DNA from: Caldivirga sp.
Lineage (GTDB): Archaea; Thermoproteota; Thermoprotei; Thermoproteales; Thermocladiaceae
Assembly (NCBI RefSeq): GCF_023256255.1
Contig: NZ_JAGDXD010000027.1
Location: 1-64,000 of the forward strand
Reading direction: 5' to 3'
Length of the DNA stretch: 64,000 nt
Positions within the stretch are counted from its first letter, which is position 1; each line of letters opens with the position of its first letter. The position numbers and the translations under genes are program-made. The notes below the pieces were generated by a model. The model was not told where the DNA came from and made no database searches. It worked only from the letters and a program-made list of their open reading frames with translations. Positions 26,657-36,117 of the stretch are shown one piece after another.

Positions 26657-27598
26657 TTAATATTTAATGTATTTTAGTAAATTGTACGCGTTCTTCCACA
26701 ATACTGTATCAGCCTTATCACCTAATATACTATTTAATGTACTTAGTTTTTCAATTGATTCAAATCCACTTATTACTTCATCAGGGTACATTCCAAGGAA
26801 ATCAGTACCTATTGCTACGTGTTCCCAGCCGTAGTTCTCGCCAATATACCTAATATTATCCACCACACCCTCAATGCTTGGTTTAGGTAATAGTGATGGT
26901 ATTGCGGTTACCCCTATGACACCTCCAGTCTTAACAACAGCCTCTATCATTTCATCATCAAGGTTCCTGCGGGAATCCTTAAGTTTTCTAGCGTTAGCGT
27001 GGCTAACTATGATAGGTTTTTTAGATATTGATGCAACATCAAGCACGGTCTGCTTACTTGCATGAGCCAAGTCAATTAATAAGCCAATATCATCAGCTAA
27101 CCTAACTAATTCCTCACCCTCTCCCGTTAAGCCATAATCCTTCTTCGAGTTGCATGATGCCGCAAACTTAGTATCATAGTTCCAGGTTAATTGAATTACC
27201 CTAACCCCCAGATTCTTAAGTATGTATAAGTCATAGATGTCTCTTAATGCATCAGTTCCCTCTAGGGATATGATGATGTTAACTTTGCCTAAGGAGTCAT
27301 CAGGACCCTTAATTATCTTAACTAACCCCCTCCTCTCTAGGTAATAGTAGAACTTAAGATGATCCAGTATTAGGTCAAATGAAAAGTGTGTCGGGTTAGT
27401 TACTCTACCGTAGAGGGTTATTACCTTATCAGCACCCTCATTCCAAGTCCTGACATGGGGATATATTGCTGCAAATACCAGTGCTTGGTCAAATTTAGCT
27501 AATTGAGCTATGCTTGATTGAGCTGGGCCATTGATAGTATCATTGAAGTACTGTGATGTTCCCCATGATATATCCTCATGTAGATCAGCGATCTTCAT
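26657..27598 (-). CDS. M19 membrane-dipeptidase family hydrolase
   Basis: A zinc hydrolase of the amidohydrolase fold. It opens with DLHEDISWG (metal-binding His and Asp) and continues with SLEGTDAL (bridging Glu), DLAHASKQT, VSHANARKL (metal His) and HVAIGTDFLGMYP. Family members cleave dipeptides, often with a D-residue at the C-terminus. At 313 residues it is shorter than most M19 enzymes (350-400). It has no signal peptide, so it should be cytoplasmic. A TATA box lies at 27618-27628. Confidence 0.85.
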   Translation of the reverse strand: MKIADLHEDISWGTSQYFNDTINGPAQSSIAQLAKFDQALVFAAIYPHVRTWNEGADKVITLYGRVTNPTHFSFDLILDHLKFYYYLERRGLVKIIKGPDDSLGKVNIIISLEGTDALRDIYDLYILKNLGVRVIQLTWNYDTKFAASCNSKKDYGLTGEGEELVRLADDIGLLIDLAHASKQTVLDVASISKKPIIVSHANARKLKDSRRNLDDEMIEAVVKTGGVIGVTAIPSLLPKPSIEGVVDNIRYIGENYGWEHVAIGTDFLGMYPDEVISGFESIEKLSTLNSILGDKADTVLWKNAYNLLKYIKY

Positions 27599-27686
27599 AA
27601 ATAATTAGAGCTTCATAAGTTTTAAAGCTATAACGTTATTAAATCTAAATCAGTTAAATTTTAATACAGCAACTAATTGTGAAGCA

Positions 27687-28844
27687 GTGCAGTATAAATT
27701 AAGTGCCTCAGTGGAATTAATTCTATTAATTGTGTATGCCTTAATGTGGTCGGTGGTGCCGCTTTATGCATTATTCTCAACTTACATTCTCTATGCTAGT
27801 GGCTTAACCTTGATTGAAATAGGTGTATTCAGTACATCCTATAATGTAGCATCCATGATTGGCCAATATTCCTTAGGTTACTTATCAGATATAATGAGGA
27901 GTAGGAGAAGGGTAATAATTGTTGATTTACTTGCGGTGAGCCTCCTAACCTTTTTCATAATGTTAAGTATGCGGACAATATACTATATGGTGGTATCAGT
28001 GCTTATGGGGTTCTTAGCCGGGGGATTCTCAACACTTATGTTGGCTTCATCATCTGAAATATCAGTGGCGAAGTTAGGTAGGAGCATTAGTATTGTTAGG
28101 ATTGGAGGAGCCATTGGCTGGATAGGAGGTAGCTTAATAATACCACTTGTAATAATTAAATCATCACTAAGATACGCCTTCTTATTCGCGTTAATTGAGT
28201 CGCTAATAGCGCTCACCATAGTGACGTTAATGCTTAAGGAAACCTACTCCACTAAATTTACGACTAAGCTTACTTTAAGCACATGGGCTGCATTATCACT
28301 ATACTCATTAATAGCGGGATTAACAATATCATCAGCATCCTGGTTCCTACCTGTCTACGTCTTCATTAAGCGTGGTTCAATATTATACTTAGGCGAAGTT
28401 ATTGCAGCTGGTGCAGCGGCTGAGGTACCAATCATGATTATTACTGGTAGGTTATTTGATAGTAGTTCATTGTTTAGGAAGCACTTATTTATCATTAATG
28501 GTGTAGCATTATCCCTAGCCTTCACATTATACTCCATTGTACCATTAAGTGCACTATACTTAGCTCAAGTAATTAGGGGTATTGGTTACGCATTATTCAT
28601 TATATCAACCCCAGCATTACTTATGAGTTTAGGTGTAGAGAGGGGTAAGGGGTCAGCGGTATTCTTTACAATGTTCTCAATGGGTTCAATACTAGGTGGA
28701 TTAATTGGAGGCGTTGTTTCAACAATAATCGGCGTGAGGAACTTATTCATTTTACTTTCCTTACTCTTCCTCCTTGTTTCATTAGCAATGAACATTGCGT
28801 TAAGAAGTAGAGTTCATGAGGTTCAACAGAGTTTAAAGAACTAA
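27687..28844 (+). CDS. Major facilitator superfamily transporter
   Basis: The 385-residue protein has about 12 hydrophobic helices and the loop motif GYLSDIMRSRRRVI between helices 2 and 3, typical of MFS carriers. A related GRLFDSSSLFRK lies after helix 8. The substrate is unknown. It is divergent from the M19 dipeptidase and precedes sugar-acting genes, so a sugar or peptide is plausible. The GTG start lies about 28 bases after a TATA box. Confidence 0.85.
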   Translation: MQYKLSASVELILLIVYALMWSVVPLYALFSTYILYASGLTLIEIGVFSTSYNVASMIGQYSLGYLSDIMRSRRRVIIVDLLAVSLLTFFIMLSMRTIYYMVVSVLMGFLAGGFSTLMLASSSEISVAKLGRSISIVRIGGAIGWIGGSLIIPLVIIKSSLRYAFLFALIESLIALTIVTLMLKETYSTKFTTKLTLSTWAALSLYSLIAGLTISSASWFLPVYVFIKRGSILYLGEVIAAGAAAEVPIMIITGRLFDSSSLFRKHLFIINGVALSLAFTLYSIVPLSALYLAQVIRGIGYALFIISTPALLMSLGVERGKGSAVFFTMFSMGSILGGLIGGVVSTIIGVRNLFILLSLLFLLVSLAMNIALRSRVHEVQQSLKN

Positions 28845-28856
28845 CACCAATTAGCT

Positions 28857-29681
28857 CTATTGTTTAATATACCTTAGGAGTAATTCCTTGCTCTTAGCAA
28901 CACCAGTATCGTAATCCTCCCTACCCTCATACTCCAGTGAAACCCAACCATTAAAACCATACCTCCTAAGCATGTTGAAAACCTTATCATAATCAATATC
29001 CAGAGTATACCACACACCACCGCCGAAGTAGGTCTTGGCATGAACCATTGCGGTGTAGGGTGCTATCATCTCCAGTTGCTCATAGGTATCTTCAATGAAG
29101 TTACCAATGTCCATTATAGCCCTAAAGTACTTTGATGATACGTCATTAAACATTTTCACCATGTTAGAGGCCTTACCTGAAATCCCCCAGTGATTCTCGA
29201 GACCAAGTATGACTCCTAGATCCTCAGCAGCGGGTAGTAGGCTTCTTATCGACTCCTCAACCCACCTTAAGGCATCCTCCTCACTGTAGCCAGGTAATGG
29301 AGGCTCCTTGCCCTTATTCTTCATTAGTTCATCAAAACTCTTAATTGTCCTCCACCTACCTGAATTAATCCTGATTATAGATGCTCCAAGAGAGTAAGCT
29401 GCGTTTATCCACTTCTTAACGAGTTCAATTTCCTTATCTCTTGAACCGGTAAGTGGATTAACGAAATCATTGTGTATTGATACTGCGTATATGCTTAACC
29501 CAAGTGTGAAAGCAGTCCTCTTAACCTCCCTTAAATCCCCAGTACCCAGCCCCCTTAGGTGATCCTCAAGAATTTCAACTCCACTGAATCCATGCCTAGC
29601 CGCCTTCTCTAGGTAATGGTTAATGGGCATTTTCTCACCTTCAAAGTGCCAGAAGGAGTATGTTGAAACTCCCAGGTTCAT
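28857..29681 (-). CDS. Sugar phosphate isomerase/epimerase-like TIM barrel (AP endonuclease 2 fold)
   Basis: Xylose-isomerase-like TIM barrel. Metal-binding motifs are visible: VEILEDH near residue 37, LGLENHWG (Glu and His), MDIGNFIED (Asp), HAKTYFGG (His) and SLEYEGRED (Glu) near the end. Such proteins act as ketose epimerases, inosose dehydratase-like enzymes or isomerases. It is about 45 bases downstream of the GH20 gene on the same strand, but a separate TATA box (29707-29716) is present. A hexosamine or inositol-type substrate would fit the context but is inference. Confidence 0.75.
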   Translation of the reverse strand: MNLGVSTYSFWHFEGEKMPINHYLEKAARHGFSGVEILEDHLRGLGTGDLREVKRTAFTLGLSIYAVSIHNDFVNPLTGSRDKEIELVKKWINAAYSLGASIIRINSGRWRTIKSFDELMKNKGKEPPLPGYSEEDALRWVEESIRSLLPAAEDLGVILGLENHWGISGKASNMVKMFNDVSSKYFRAIMDIGNFIEDTYEQLEMIAPYTAMVHAKTYFGGGVWYTLDIDYDKVFNMLRRYGFNGWVSLEYEGREDYDTGVAKSKELLLRYIKQ

Positions 29682-29725
29682 AATATGTAATATCGTAAGT
29701 CCACTATTTAAGTATTAACATATAA

Positions 29726-31384
29726 CTAGCCCCTTAAGTTATATTTGAGAATCAGCATTGATTTACCGAACCTGGATAATACGTTAGCTAACCCCTCAGG
29801 TTTCCTTTCACTTAACCATAGTTTAGCGTATGCGTCAATTATACTCCAGTAATCATCAGCCTTAGCCTCACCCCTAATTGCCTTTAACCCAAGTTCCATC
29901 ATTCTCCTAATCAATTCTAAACTTTCAGGAAGCTTTACGTCCCTTAGCTCAGCAAGTATTCTGCTCCACTCATCCTTAATCATCTCCTTAGCCTCATTAC
30001 TCATTGTGCTTAACCTATCCAGATATATAACATTCTTTATATTGTAGGACACTATTCCCTTACCAAATAATTTACGGGCTTTCAAAACCCCCTCATCTTC
30101 ACCACTTAACCTAATCCACTTAGGCTCCCAGTCACCCATACCCTCAGCAATCTCCATTGAAGCTAGTATTAGAGGTGTTAGGTAGGTGAACAAGCATTCT
30201 TCCCCATCATCACCCCATGCGGTTATTAGGAATCCGCCCAGTCTCCTCTCCCTAGCGGCTGCTAGGAAATTTTTGACGTTCGTTAATGCTCTCTCGAAGT
30301 CTGGGTAGAACCTATTCCAGTTTGATAAGCCAGGGCATGCTAGTTGGTTACCATAGCGTCCAACCTTATCTATCATGTTTCTGAAATCCTCTACGCCTAA
30401 TGGTTCATAGTTCCAATTAGCTATAATTACTTCATCCCACATCTTGTCATTTATAACCCCCTCCCATATGCTCCTCTCCTCGCTTGGTAAATACATGCCT
30501 GTCAGCATATCACCCCAAACAATCGGTACCTTACCATACTTCTTAACCATGTTTAATATAGCCCTATAGTGCATTAAGTATAGTTCAGGACCCTTAAAGA
30601 CGAAGCCAACCTTATCAAGACTCCTACCCCTACCCAGTGACCAAGTTTCATCACCACCAACGTGTATTAGCCTTGACTTACTTGTCTCAAGAACATCCTG
30701 AAGTAGCCTTAATGCAAAGGCCCTCGCATCCTCACTACTTGCATCTAATGTACCATCGCGTGGAATCCACCAAAGTTCCTTAAACCTACTGTACTTCGGT
30801 AGCGACAGTATATTCTCCATGTGACCCAGTAGCTCCAGTGATGGTACAACTTCAATACCGTATGATTCACCATAGTTAACTATCGTGTTCCACTCCTCTT
30901 CACTTAACCTACCCCTTAAGGTACCTATGTCTGGGTAACTCCTCCATGGGTAAAGGTCCTCCAGGTAGATGAAGAAGTAATTATACTTAAGTAGGAACAG
31001 CCACCTGATTATGTCCTTAAGGGTTTCAAGATTCGGTACACCACCCCTAGCAACATCAAGGTGGAAGCCCCTTATCTTAAAGCTAAGTTCCTCGTAAATC
31101 TCGACACTAGGCATAAAGCCCCTCCTCTGCATTGTTAATTGAATGATTGTTGCATAGCAAATCTGCCTATTCCCCCTAGCGTTTATTGAACCATTGCTAA
31201 CGCTAATTGAACAGCGGTCACCCTCCTCCTCACTTAATTTAATTTCCCAAGAACCCTTAGGTATATTGAAGTCTGAGGCTATGTTGCTGGGTAGATTACT
31301 GAAGCCGTCGAACGTAAACCATTCACCATTGAACTGCAGTTGCTTAGGCTGTGGTACTATTAGAATTTCCTCACCCATATCCAT
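29726..31384 (-). CDS. GH20-like beta-N-acetylhexosaminidase
   Basis: Residues about 100-380 form the GH20 TIM barrel. FKIRGFHLDVARGG opens it, and HVGGDETWSL carries the Asp245-Glu246 pair that polarises the acetamido group and donates the proton in substrate-assisted catalysis. A small N-terminal domain (1-100) precedes it, as in other GH20 enzymes. Length is 552 residues. No signal peptide is visible, so imported N-acetylhexosamine oligomers are the likely substrates. It is divergent from the GH31 gene. Confidence 0.78.
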   Translation of the reverse strand: MDMGEEILIVPQPKQLQFNGEWFTFDGFSNLPSNIASDFNIPKGSWEIKLSEEEGDRCSISVSNGSINARGNRQICYATIIQLTMQRRGFMPSVEIYEELSFKIRGFHLDVARGGVPNLETLKDIIRWLFLLKYNYFFIYLEDLYPWRSYPDIGTLRGRLSEEEWNTIVNYGESYGIEVVPSLELLGHMENILSLPKYSRFKELWWIPRDGTLDASSEDARAFALRLLQDVLETSKSRLIHVGGDETWSLGRGRSLDKVGFVFKGPELYLMHYRAILNMVKKYGKVPIVWGDMLTGMYLPSEERSIWEGVINDKMWDEVIIANWNYEPLGVEDFRNMIDKVGRYGNQLACPGLSNWNRFYPDFERALTNVKNFLAAARERRLGGFLITAWGDDGEECLFTYLTPLILASMEIAEGMGDWEPKWIRLSGEDEGVLKARKLFGKGIVSYNIKNVIYLDRLSTMSNEAKEMIKDEWSRILAELRDVKLPESLELIRRMMELGLKAIRGEAKADDYWSIIDAYAKLWLSERKPEGLANVLSRFGKSMLILKYNLRG

Positions 31385-31512
31385 AGCTACTAATACAAGC
31401 GTAGCCTTAATAAACTTAGGAGTCTATTAAGCTTGATTAAGCGTCTTTAAGATTAATTGAATTAACGTAGTTTCACCATCATTATGCTTCACTTAACCGT
31501 AGGGTTAACATG

Positions 31513-31535
31513 AATATTCTCGTAATGGGAATATT
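31513..31535 (+). promoter_or_regulatory. Inverted repeat at the GH31 promoter
   Basis: AATATTC (31513-31519) and GAATATT (31529-31535) form a perfect 7-bp inverted repeat with nine bases between. The right arm runs into the TATA box (atatttaaaa, 31531-31540). A GTGTACAC palindrome follows at 31555-31562, right before the start codon. Both sites are placed where a sugar-responsive regulator could act. Confidence 0.45.
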
Positions 31536-31564
31536 TAAAAGTAAATAAGATATTGTGTACACTT

Positions 31565-33874
31565 ATGGATTCCTGCCAAACCATTGGTTTCTCCGCCATT
31601 GAGAATGATACGGCACTTAAGGGTTCAAGAGTTATTTTAACAGCGAAAGCTTCAATAAGTGGGTCTACGTATGACTTAACCATAAGGCAATTGCCGCTAA
31701 GCGTAATGACACTTAGCGTTGAGTTAAATGAATCCAGTGGGTTCGTTGAACCTAAAAGCGTTAGGACTGATGTTGGTGAATTCTCATTAGTCATTGATAC
31801 TAGTCCATTATCCCTGACGGTGCTGAGGGCTGGTAAGGTAATATTCACTAATAAGGTTGCGGTAGGTGGAGGTTACTTCCGTAGGGTTAACAATGAATTG
31901 CATGTTCCATTCTCAATAGGGCCAGGTGAGGGAATATATGGTGCTGGTGAGTGGTTTGGTAGGCTTAATAAGGTTGGGCAGAGACTTGAGGTGTATGTTG
32001 TTGACCCAGGGGGTTTACCTAATGATAAAACCTACGTGGCTTACCCCTTCTTCTGGTCCACAGAGGGTTACGGCCTACTCATAGACACCTACTGTCACGT
32101 TACCCTGGACTTTGGTTCAAGGTACCTTGGGGTTGGGGAATTGATAATACCCAGTAATGTTAACATGTACTTAATCCTATCCAATGAACCAAGTAAGATC
32201 ATTAAGGCATTCTGGGAGCTCACAGGGCACCCTGAGATACCGCCCTTATGGTCCTTCGGCGTCTGGTACAGCTTATGGAGGGATACTGGTTACATGTATT
32301 CTGAGTATAGGACACAAGATGATGTTGTTAAGTTTGCTGAGGAGGTTAGGAGACGCGGATTACCTGGTGATGTAATTCACATAGACCCAATATACACCTT
32401 TAGACCCATTAGGAGATCACTAGTGAGGTTCCTAGGGGAACTAGGCCTTAGTGAAAGTGAATTAAAGGAACTTGAGGAGTACCATAGGATTAACGGTAGG
32501 TGGAGTTTTAGGCCGCTGGTTGATTACATTAAGTCCAAGTGGCCTGATAAGTACATTAAACTAACTTCCGAGTACCCGTGGACTGGACAAGGATGCACCT
32601 TTGAATGGCATGATGGGTTCCCAGATCCCGCATCAATGCTTAAGAGACTTCATGAATTAGGCTTCAGAGTTAGCATATGGGTTAATCCATACACTCCAGT
32701 TGGTAGTAGGGTGTTTAATGAGTTTAACAATAGGGGGCTTTTAGTTAAGGTTAAGGGTAAACCAATGATTGAGATGCCTGCTTGGAGGGGTGGTGAATTA
32801 TTCACGTACAGGTACTTGGTGGATGACTTTGGGGCAGTTGACTTCACAAGCAGGGATGCCTGCAGTGCTTATGCTGAGGAAATTAGGAGATTACTCAAGC
32901 TTGGTGTTGACACTATTAAAACTGACTATGGTGAGGGAGCCCCTGAGGAGGGTGAGTACTCCATAGGTGTTAACCCATGTGTACATAACCTATACCCAGT
33001 TCTCTATAATAAGGCGGTTTACGAAGTAATAAAGGGTGAGAAAGGTGAGGCAATTGTTTGGGGTAGGTCAGGGGGATTAGGGATTCATAAGTATCCAATA
33101 AGGTGGACTGGGGACCCGGATTCCACGCCGAGAGGTATGGCCGCATCACTCAGGGGTGTCTTATCAATGGCTACTTCGGGCATAATGTACTCAAGCGTTG
33201 ACATTGGTGGTTACAGTGGTAAACCCACGGTTGAGCTTTACGTTAGGTGGGCTCAAATGGGCCTATTACTGTCGCACAGTAGATTCCATGGAGTAAGCGA
33301 AAGGGAGCCCTGGAGGTATGGTGATGAAGCCTATAATGTAGTTAAGGGTTTCATTAAGCTTAGGTACTCCTTAATACCATACATTTATTCACAGGTCATT
33401 GAGGGCTTAAGAACCGGCAAACCATTGGTTCGGCCTCTTGTCATGGATTACCCCAGTGATAACGCCGCTAGGGATATTGAGGATGAGTACATGCTTGGTG
33501 AGTACATGCTGATAGCACCAGTGTTCTCAGGGGACACTAGGTCAGTCTACCTACCTGAGGGGAACTGGTACGACTACTGGAGCATGAGCATTATTAAGGG
33601 TCCAACCACAATTAATGTTAATTCACCGCTAAGTAAATTACCGATATATGTTAAGGATGGGGCCTTAATAACCTACAGTATGGCTAATTCAATTAACCTA
33701 ACCAGTGATGCTCTTCACAACCTCCTTGTTGAAGTTTACGGCAATGCCGGTGAATTCAACATAGATCTAGGCAAGTACGGCAGGTTAATGGGTGTACCGA
33801 TTACCTACGATAAGGTTTACTCAGTGGGTGAATTTAAGGTAACCTTCACTAAGGCATCACCTCACTCACTATAG
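31565..33874 (+). CDS. GH31 alpha-glycosidase (alpha-xylosidase/alpha-glucosidase type)
   Basis: A retaining alpha-glycosidase. The nucleophile is Asp454 in IKTDYGE, and the acid/base is Asp517 in WTGDPDSTPRG, with numbering from this start. PLWSFGVWYSLWRD and HIDPIYTF mark the active-site entrance of YicI/XylS-type enzymes, which often prefer alpha-xylosides. A beta-sandwich precedes the barrel and further beta domains follow. A TTG at 31553 is open too, but the TATA box at 31531-31540 favours the ATG at 31565. No signal peptide is visible, so it is probably intracellular. Confidence 0.88.
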   Translation: MDSCQTIGFSAIENDTALKGSRVILTAKASISGSTYDLTIRQLPLSVMTLSVELNESSGFVEPKSVRTDVGEFSLVIDTSPLSLTVLRAGKVIFTNKVAVGGGYFRRVNNELHVPFSIGPGEGIYGAGEWFGRLNKVGQRLEVYVVDPGGLPNDKTYVAYPFFWSTEGYGLLIDTYCHVTLDFGSRYLGVGELIIPSNVNMYLILSNEPSKIIKAFWELTGHPEIPPLWSFGVWYSLWRDTGYMYSEYRTQDDVVKFAEEVRRRGLPGDVIHIDPIYTFRPIRRSLVRFLGELGLSESELKELEEYHRINGRWSFRPLVDYIKSKWPDKYIKLTSEYPWTGQGCTFEWHDGFPDPASMLKRLHELGFRVSIWVNPYTPVGSRVFNEFNNRGLLVKVKGKPMIEMPAWRGGELFTYRYLVDDFGAVDFTSRDACSAYAEEIRRLLKLGVDTIKTDYGEGAPEEGEYSIGVNPCVHNLYPVLYNKAVYEVIKGEKGEAIVWGRSGGLGIHKYPIRWTGDPDSTPRGMAASLRGVLSMATSGIMYSSVDIGGYSGKPTVELYVRWAQMGLLLSHSRFHGVSEREPWRYGDEAYNVVKGFIKLRYSLIPYIYSQVIEGLRTGKPLVRPLVMDYPSDNAARDIEDEYMLGEYMLIAPVFSGDTRSVYLPEGNWYDYWSMSIIKGPTTINVNSPLSKLPIYVKDGALITYSMANSINLTSDALHNLLVEVYGNAGEFNIDLGKYGRLMGVPITYDKVYSVGEFKVTFTKASPHSL

Positions 33875-34006
33875 CTGAAAGCCCTGCTTTTCACTAGGAT
33901 GAAGCTAGTGTGTTCGTTTAGGCTTAATGTAATAAGCCCTCCTCCTAAAGAGGTCGGTTCCCTAAGTGTAGATTGCTTTTTAAATAACCTAAAGGTTGGA
34001 TTAAGT

Positions 34007-34381
34007 ATGGCTAAGGAGGATTCAGTGGCCAAGAAGATGGCTCAATTGATTAGGCAGGGGGCAGTGTTAACTCAATATACTTGCCCAGTATGTGGAACAC
34101 CATTACTTAAACTCAAGAGTGGCAATTACTATTGCGCAAACTGTGATAGGGAGGTTGTTGTTGTTAAGAGTGAGGAGGAGGAGAGGGAGGTTAACATTAA
34201 GTATGGATTAATTAACGTAAGGGATGTGGTCTTTTCTAAGATAATGGAGTTATCTAAGGAATTACCTAAGGCTAATGATATTGATGAAGTAAACCACTAC
34301 GCAGTAACCCTAACTAACCTACTCAATGCCCTCAGCATGATTAATAAACTAATCAACGAGCAGGGTAAGCAGTCTAAGTAA
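34007..34381 (+). CDS. UPF0148 / autoantigen p27-type zinc-ribbon protein
   Basis: The protein has an N-terminal helix (AKKMAQLIRQGAVLTQ), then a zinc ribbon CPVC-x15-CANC, then a charged helical C-terminus. This is the layout of archaeal homologues of the human Sjogren autoantigen p27. The function is unknown. An upstream ATG at 33899 is open, but a TATA box at 33974-33984 predicts transcription from about 34006, so the ATG at 34007 is taken as a leaderless start. Confidence 0.8.
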   Translation: MAKEDSVAKKMAQLIRQGAVLTQYTCPVCGTPLLKLKSGNYYCANCDREVVVVKSEEEEREVNIKYGLINVRDVVFSKIMELSKELPKANDIDEVNHYAVTLTNLLNALSMINKLINEQGKQSK

Positions 34382-34432
34382 GGTTACATTACGCTTACGT
34401 TTAAATGCCTAATAACTAGTAGTATAGAACTA

Positions 34433-35344
34433 ATGAGTGCCGTTGAGGCTGTTGACCTTAGGAAGAGTTTCATAAGCTACGAGAGGATTGGGTTAATTAG
34501 GAGAAGGAAAGTTAGGGTTAATGCACTAAACGGTGTATCAATTAACATTAAGTGGGGTGAAGTATACGGCTTATTAGGCCCCAACGGCGCTGGCAAGACC
34601 ACAACAGTTAAGATTCTTTCAACACTACTAATACCTGATTCAGGGCTAGCTAGGGTTAGTGGCTTCGATATTGTTAAGGAGGCTAGGAAGGTTAGGGGAA
34701 CTATAGGGCTTGTGCTTTATCCAGATAAGGGGTTCTACTCCAGGCTAAGCGGCTTCGAGAACCTAGTGTACTTCGGTAGATTATATGGGTTAAGTAGAAT
34801 GAAGGCTGAGGAGAGGGCTAGGGAATTACTTAGGCTAGTTAACCTTGATTGGGCATCAAATAGGCCATATGAGGAGTATAGCTTAGGCATGAGAGCCAGG
34901 TTATCAATAGCTAGGGCCCTTATACATGATCCACCCGTGGTTTTCCTTGATGAGCCAACAATAGGCCTAGACCCAGTATCAGCTAGGTCAATCAGGAGCC
35001 TTATTAAGAGCCTTAAGAAGGAGGGAAGGGCAATATTGTTAACTAGCCATAACCTATGGGAGGTTGAAGAGGTGTGTGATAGGGTGGGCATAATCAGTGA
35101 GGGTAAGGTTTTAGTTGAGGGTTCACCAAGGGACATTAAGGATAAGTTAGGGTTAAGGTATGTTATTGAGGCTGAGGTAAATGGTGATTCAGGAAGCAGT
35201 GTAATTAGGGTTGAGACCACTGACCCAGTGGCTGAGCTTAGGAGAATAATGCTTGAGACCGAGGGTAATGGACTTAGGATAATTAGGATTAGAGTTAATG
35301 AACCAACCCTTGAGGAGGCTTACATTAAGGTGGTCTCCAAGTGA
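34433..35344 (+). CDS. ABC transporter ATP-binding protein (ABC-2 exporter type)
   Basis: It contains Walker A LLGPNGAGKTTTV (about 46-58), the signature YSLGMRARLSIARAL, Walker B PPVVFLDEPTIGLDP and the switch LLTSHNLWE. The C-terminal 60 residues are a regulatory tail common in DrrA/NatA-type exporters. The stop overlaps the start of the first permease by 4 bases, so the three genes form one operon. Possible cargo includes lipids, drugs or glycolipids; none can be named. Confidence 0.92.
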   Translation: MSAVEAVDLRKSFISYERIGLIRRRKVRVNALNGVSINIKWGEVYGLLGPNGAGKTTTVKILSTLLIPDSGLARVSGFDIVKEARKVRGTIGLVLYPDKGFYSRLSGFENLVYFGRLYGLSRMKAEERARELLRLVNLDWASNRPYEEYSLGMRARLSIARALIHDPPVVFLDEPTIGLDPVSARSIRSLIKSLKKEGRAILLTSHNLWEVEEVCDRVGIISEGKVLVEGSPRDIKDKLGLRYVIEAEVNGDSGSSVIRVETTDPVAELRRIMLETEGNGLRIIRIRVNEPTLEEAYIKVVSK

Positions 35345-36117
35345 GGATTACGAATCGAGTTAGTCTATTTTGGGCAATAATGATTAATGAGTTTAAGATT
35401 ATTTCCAGGGAACCTGGGGGATTACTCATACTCATAATAATGCCTTACCTAGTGGCGGGTGGAATGGCGGCAATGGCATCCTTCTTCACCAGGGTTAATG
35501 GGGTGGATTTCATTAGGCAATTCATAGGCTTCGAGATAATAATGGTATCGGTAATAATGGTTCAGACAGGGGCTAGGTTCCTTAATGAAGAGAGGAGTGG
35601 GGGGAGGCTGGAGGCACTTATGGCTACTCCGGTAAGCATGTATATGGTGCTCTTCGCCACGTCAATAGTAATGGTGCTTGTTAATGTAGGAGCCTACGTG
35701 GTGGCTTCATTACCCATAGTGTATGGTACATTTGGGTTAAGTGGATTAGTTAGGTTAATACCATCTATGATCATTGTCATTGTAGGATTAATGCCGCTTT
35801 ACGGTATTGGGCTTGCATTAGCAGGCTTAGTGATTAGAATTAGGGATGTTGATGCATTAATGAATGTTGTTACGTCATTAATAACAGTGCTTTCGGGGGC
35901 AACATACCCATTATATGTGCTGCCTAAGTGGATTAGTGCGGTTGTAGTGGCAATGCCAATGTACCAGCTTTATCAATCCACGCTAAGCATAATAATGGGC
36001 GGTGGCGTCTCAGCGTTAATATACGGTTTGGCAGCATCAACTGTAGCCTACCTAATGCTTGGGGTGTTCACCTATGGTAGGATTGAGAAGAGTGTGCTTA
36101 AGGCTGGTATTAGGTAA
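35341..36117 (+). CDS. ABC-2 type permease (first)
   Basis: The 258-residue protein has six hydrophobic helices and the NEERSGGRLEALMATPVS loop after helix 2, which is the coupling region of ABC-2 permeases. It starts with GTG inside the end of the ATPase gene and overlaps the next permease gene. Confidence 0.88.
   Translation: MRITNRVSLFWAIMINEFKIISREPGGLLILIIMPYLVAGGMAAMASFFTRVNGVDFIRQFIGFEIIMVSVIMVQTGARFLNEERSGGRLEALMATPVSMYMVLFATSIVMVLVNVGAYVVASLPIVYGTFGLSGLVRLIPSMIIVIVGLMPLYGIGLALAGLVIRIRDVDALMNVVTSLITVLSGATYPLYVLPKWISAVVVAMPMYQLYQSTLSIIMGGGVSALIYGLAASTVAYLMLGVFTYGRIEKSVLKAGIR

Noticed and set aside
34735-35220. A 161-codon open frame antisense to the ABC ATPase gene
   Set aside because: Same reasoning: no promoter, low-complexity Ser/Leu content and complete overlap with a well-supported gene.
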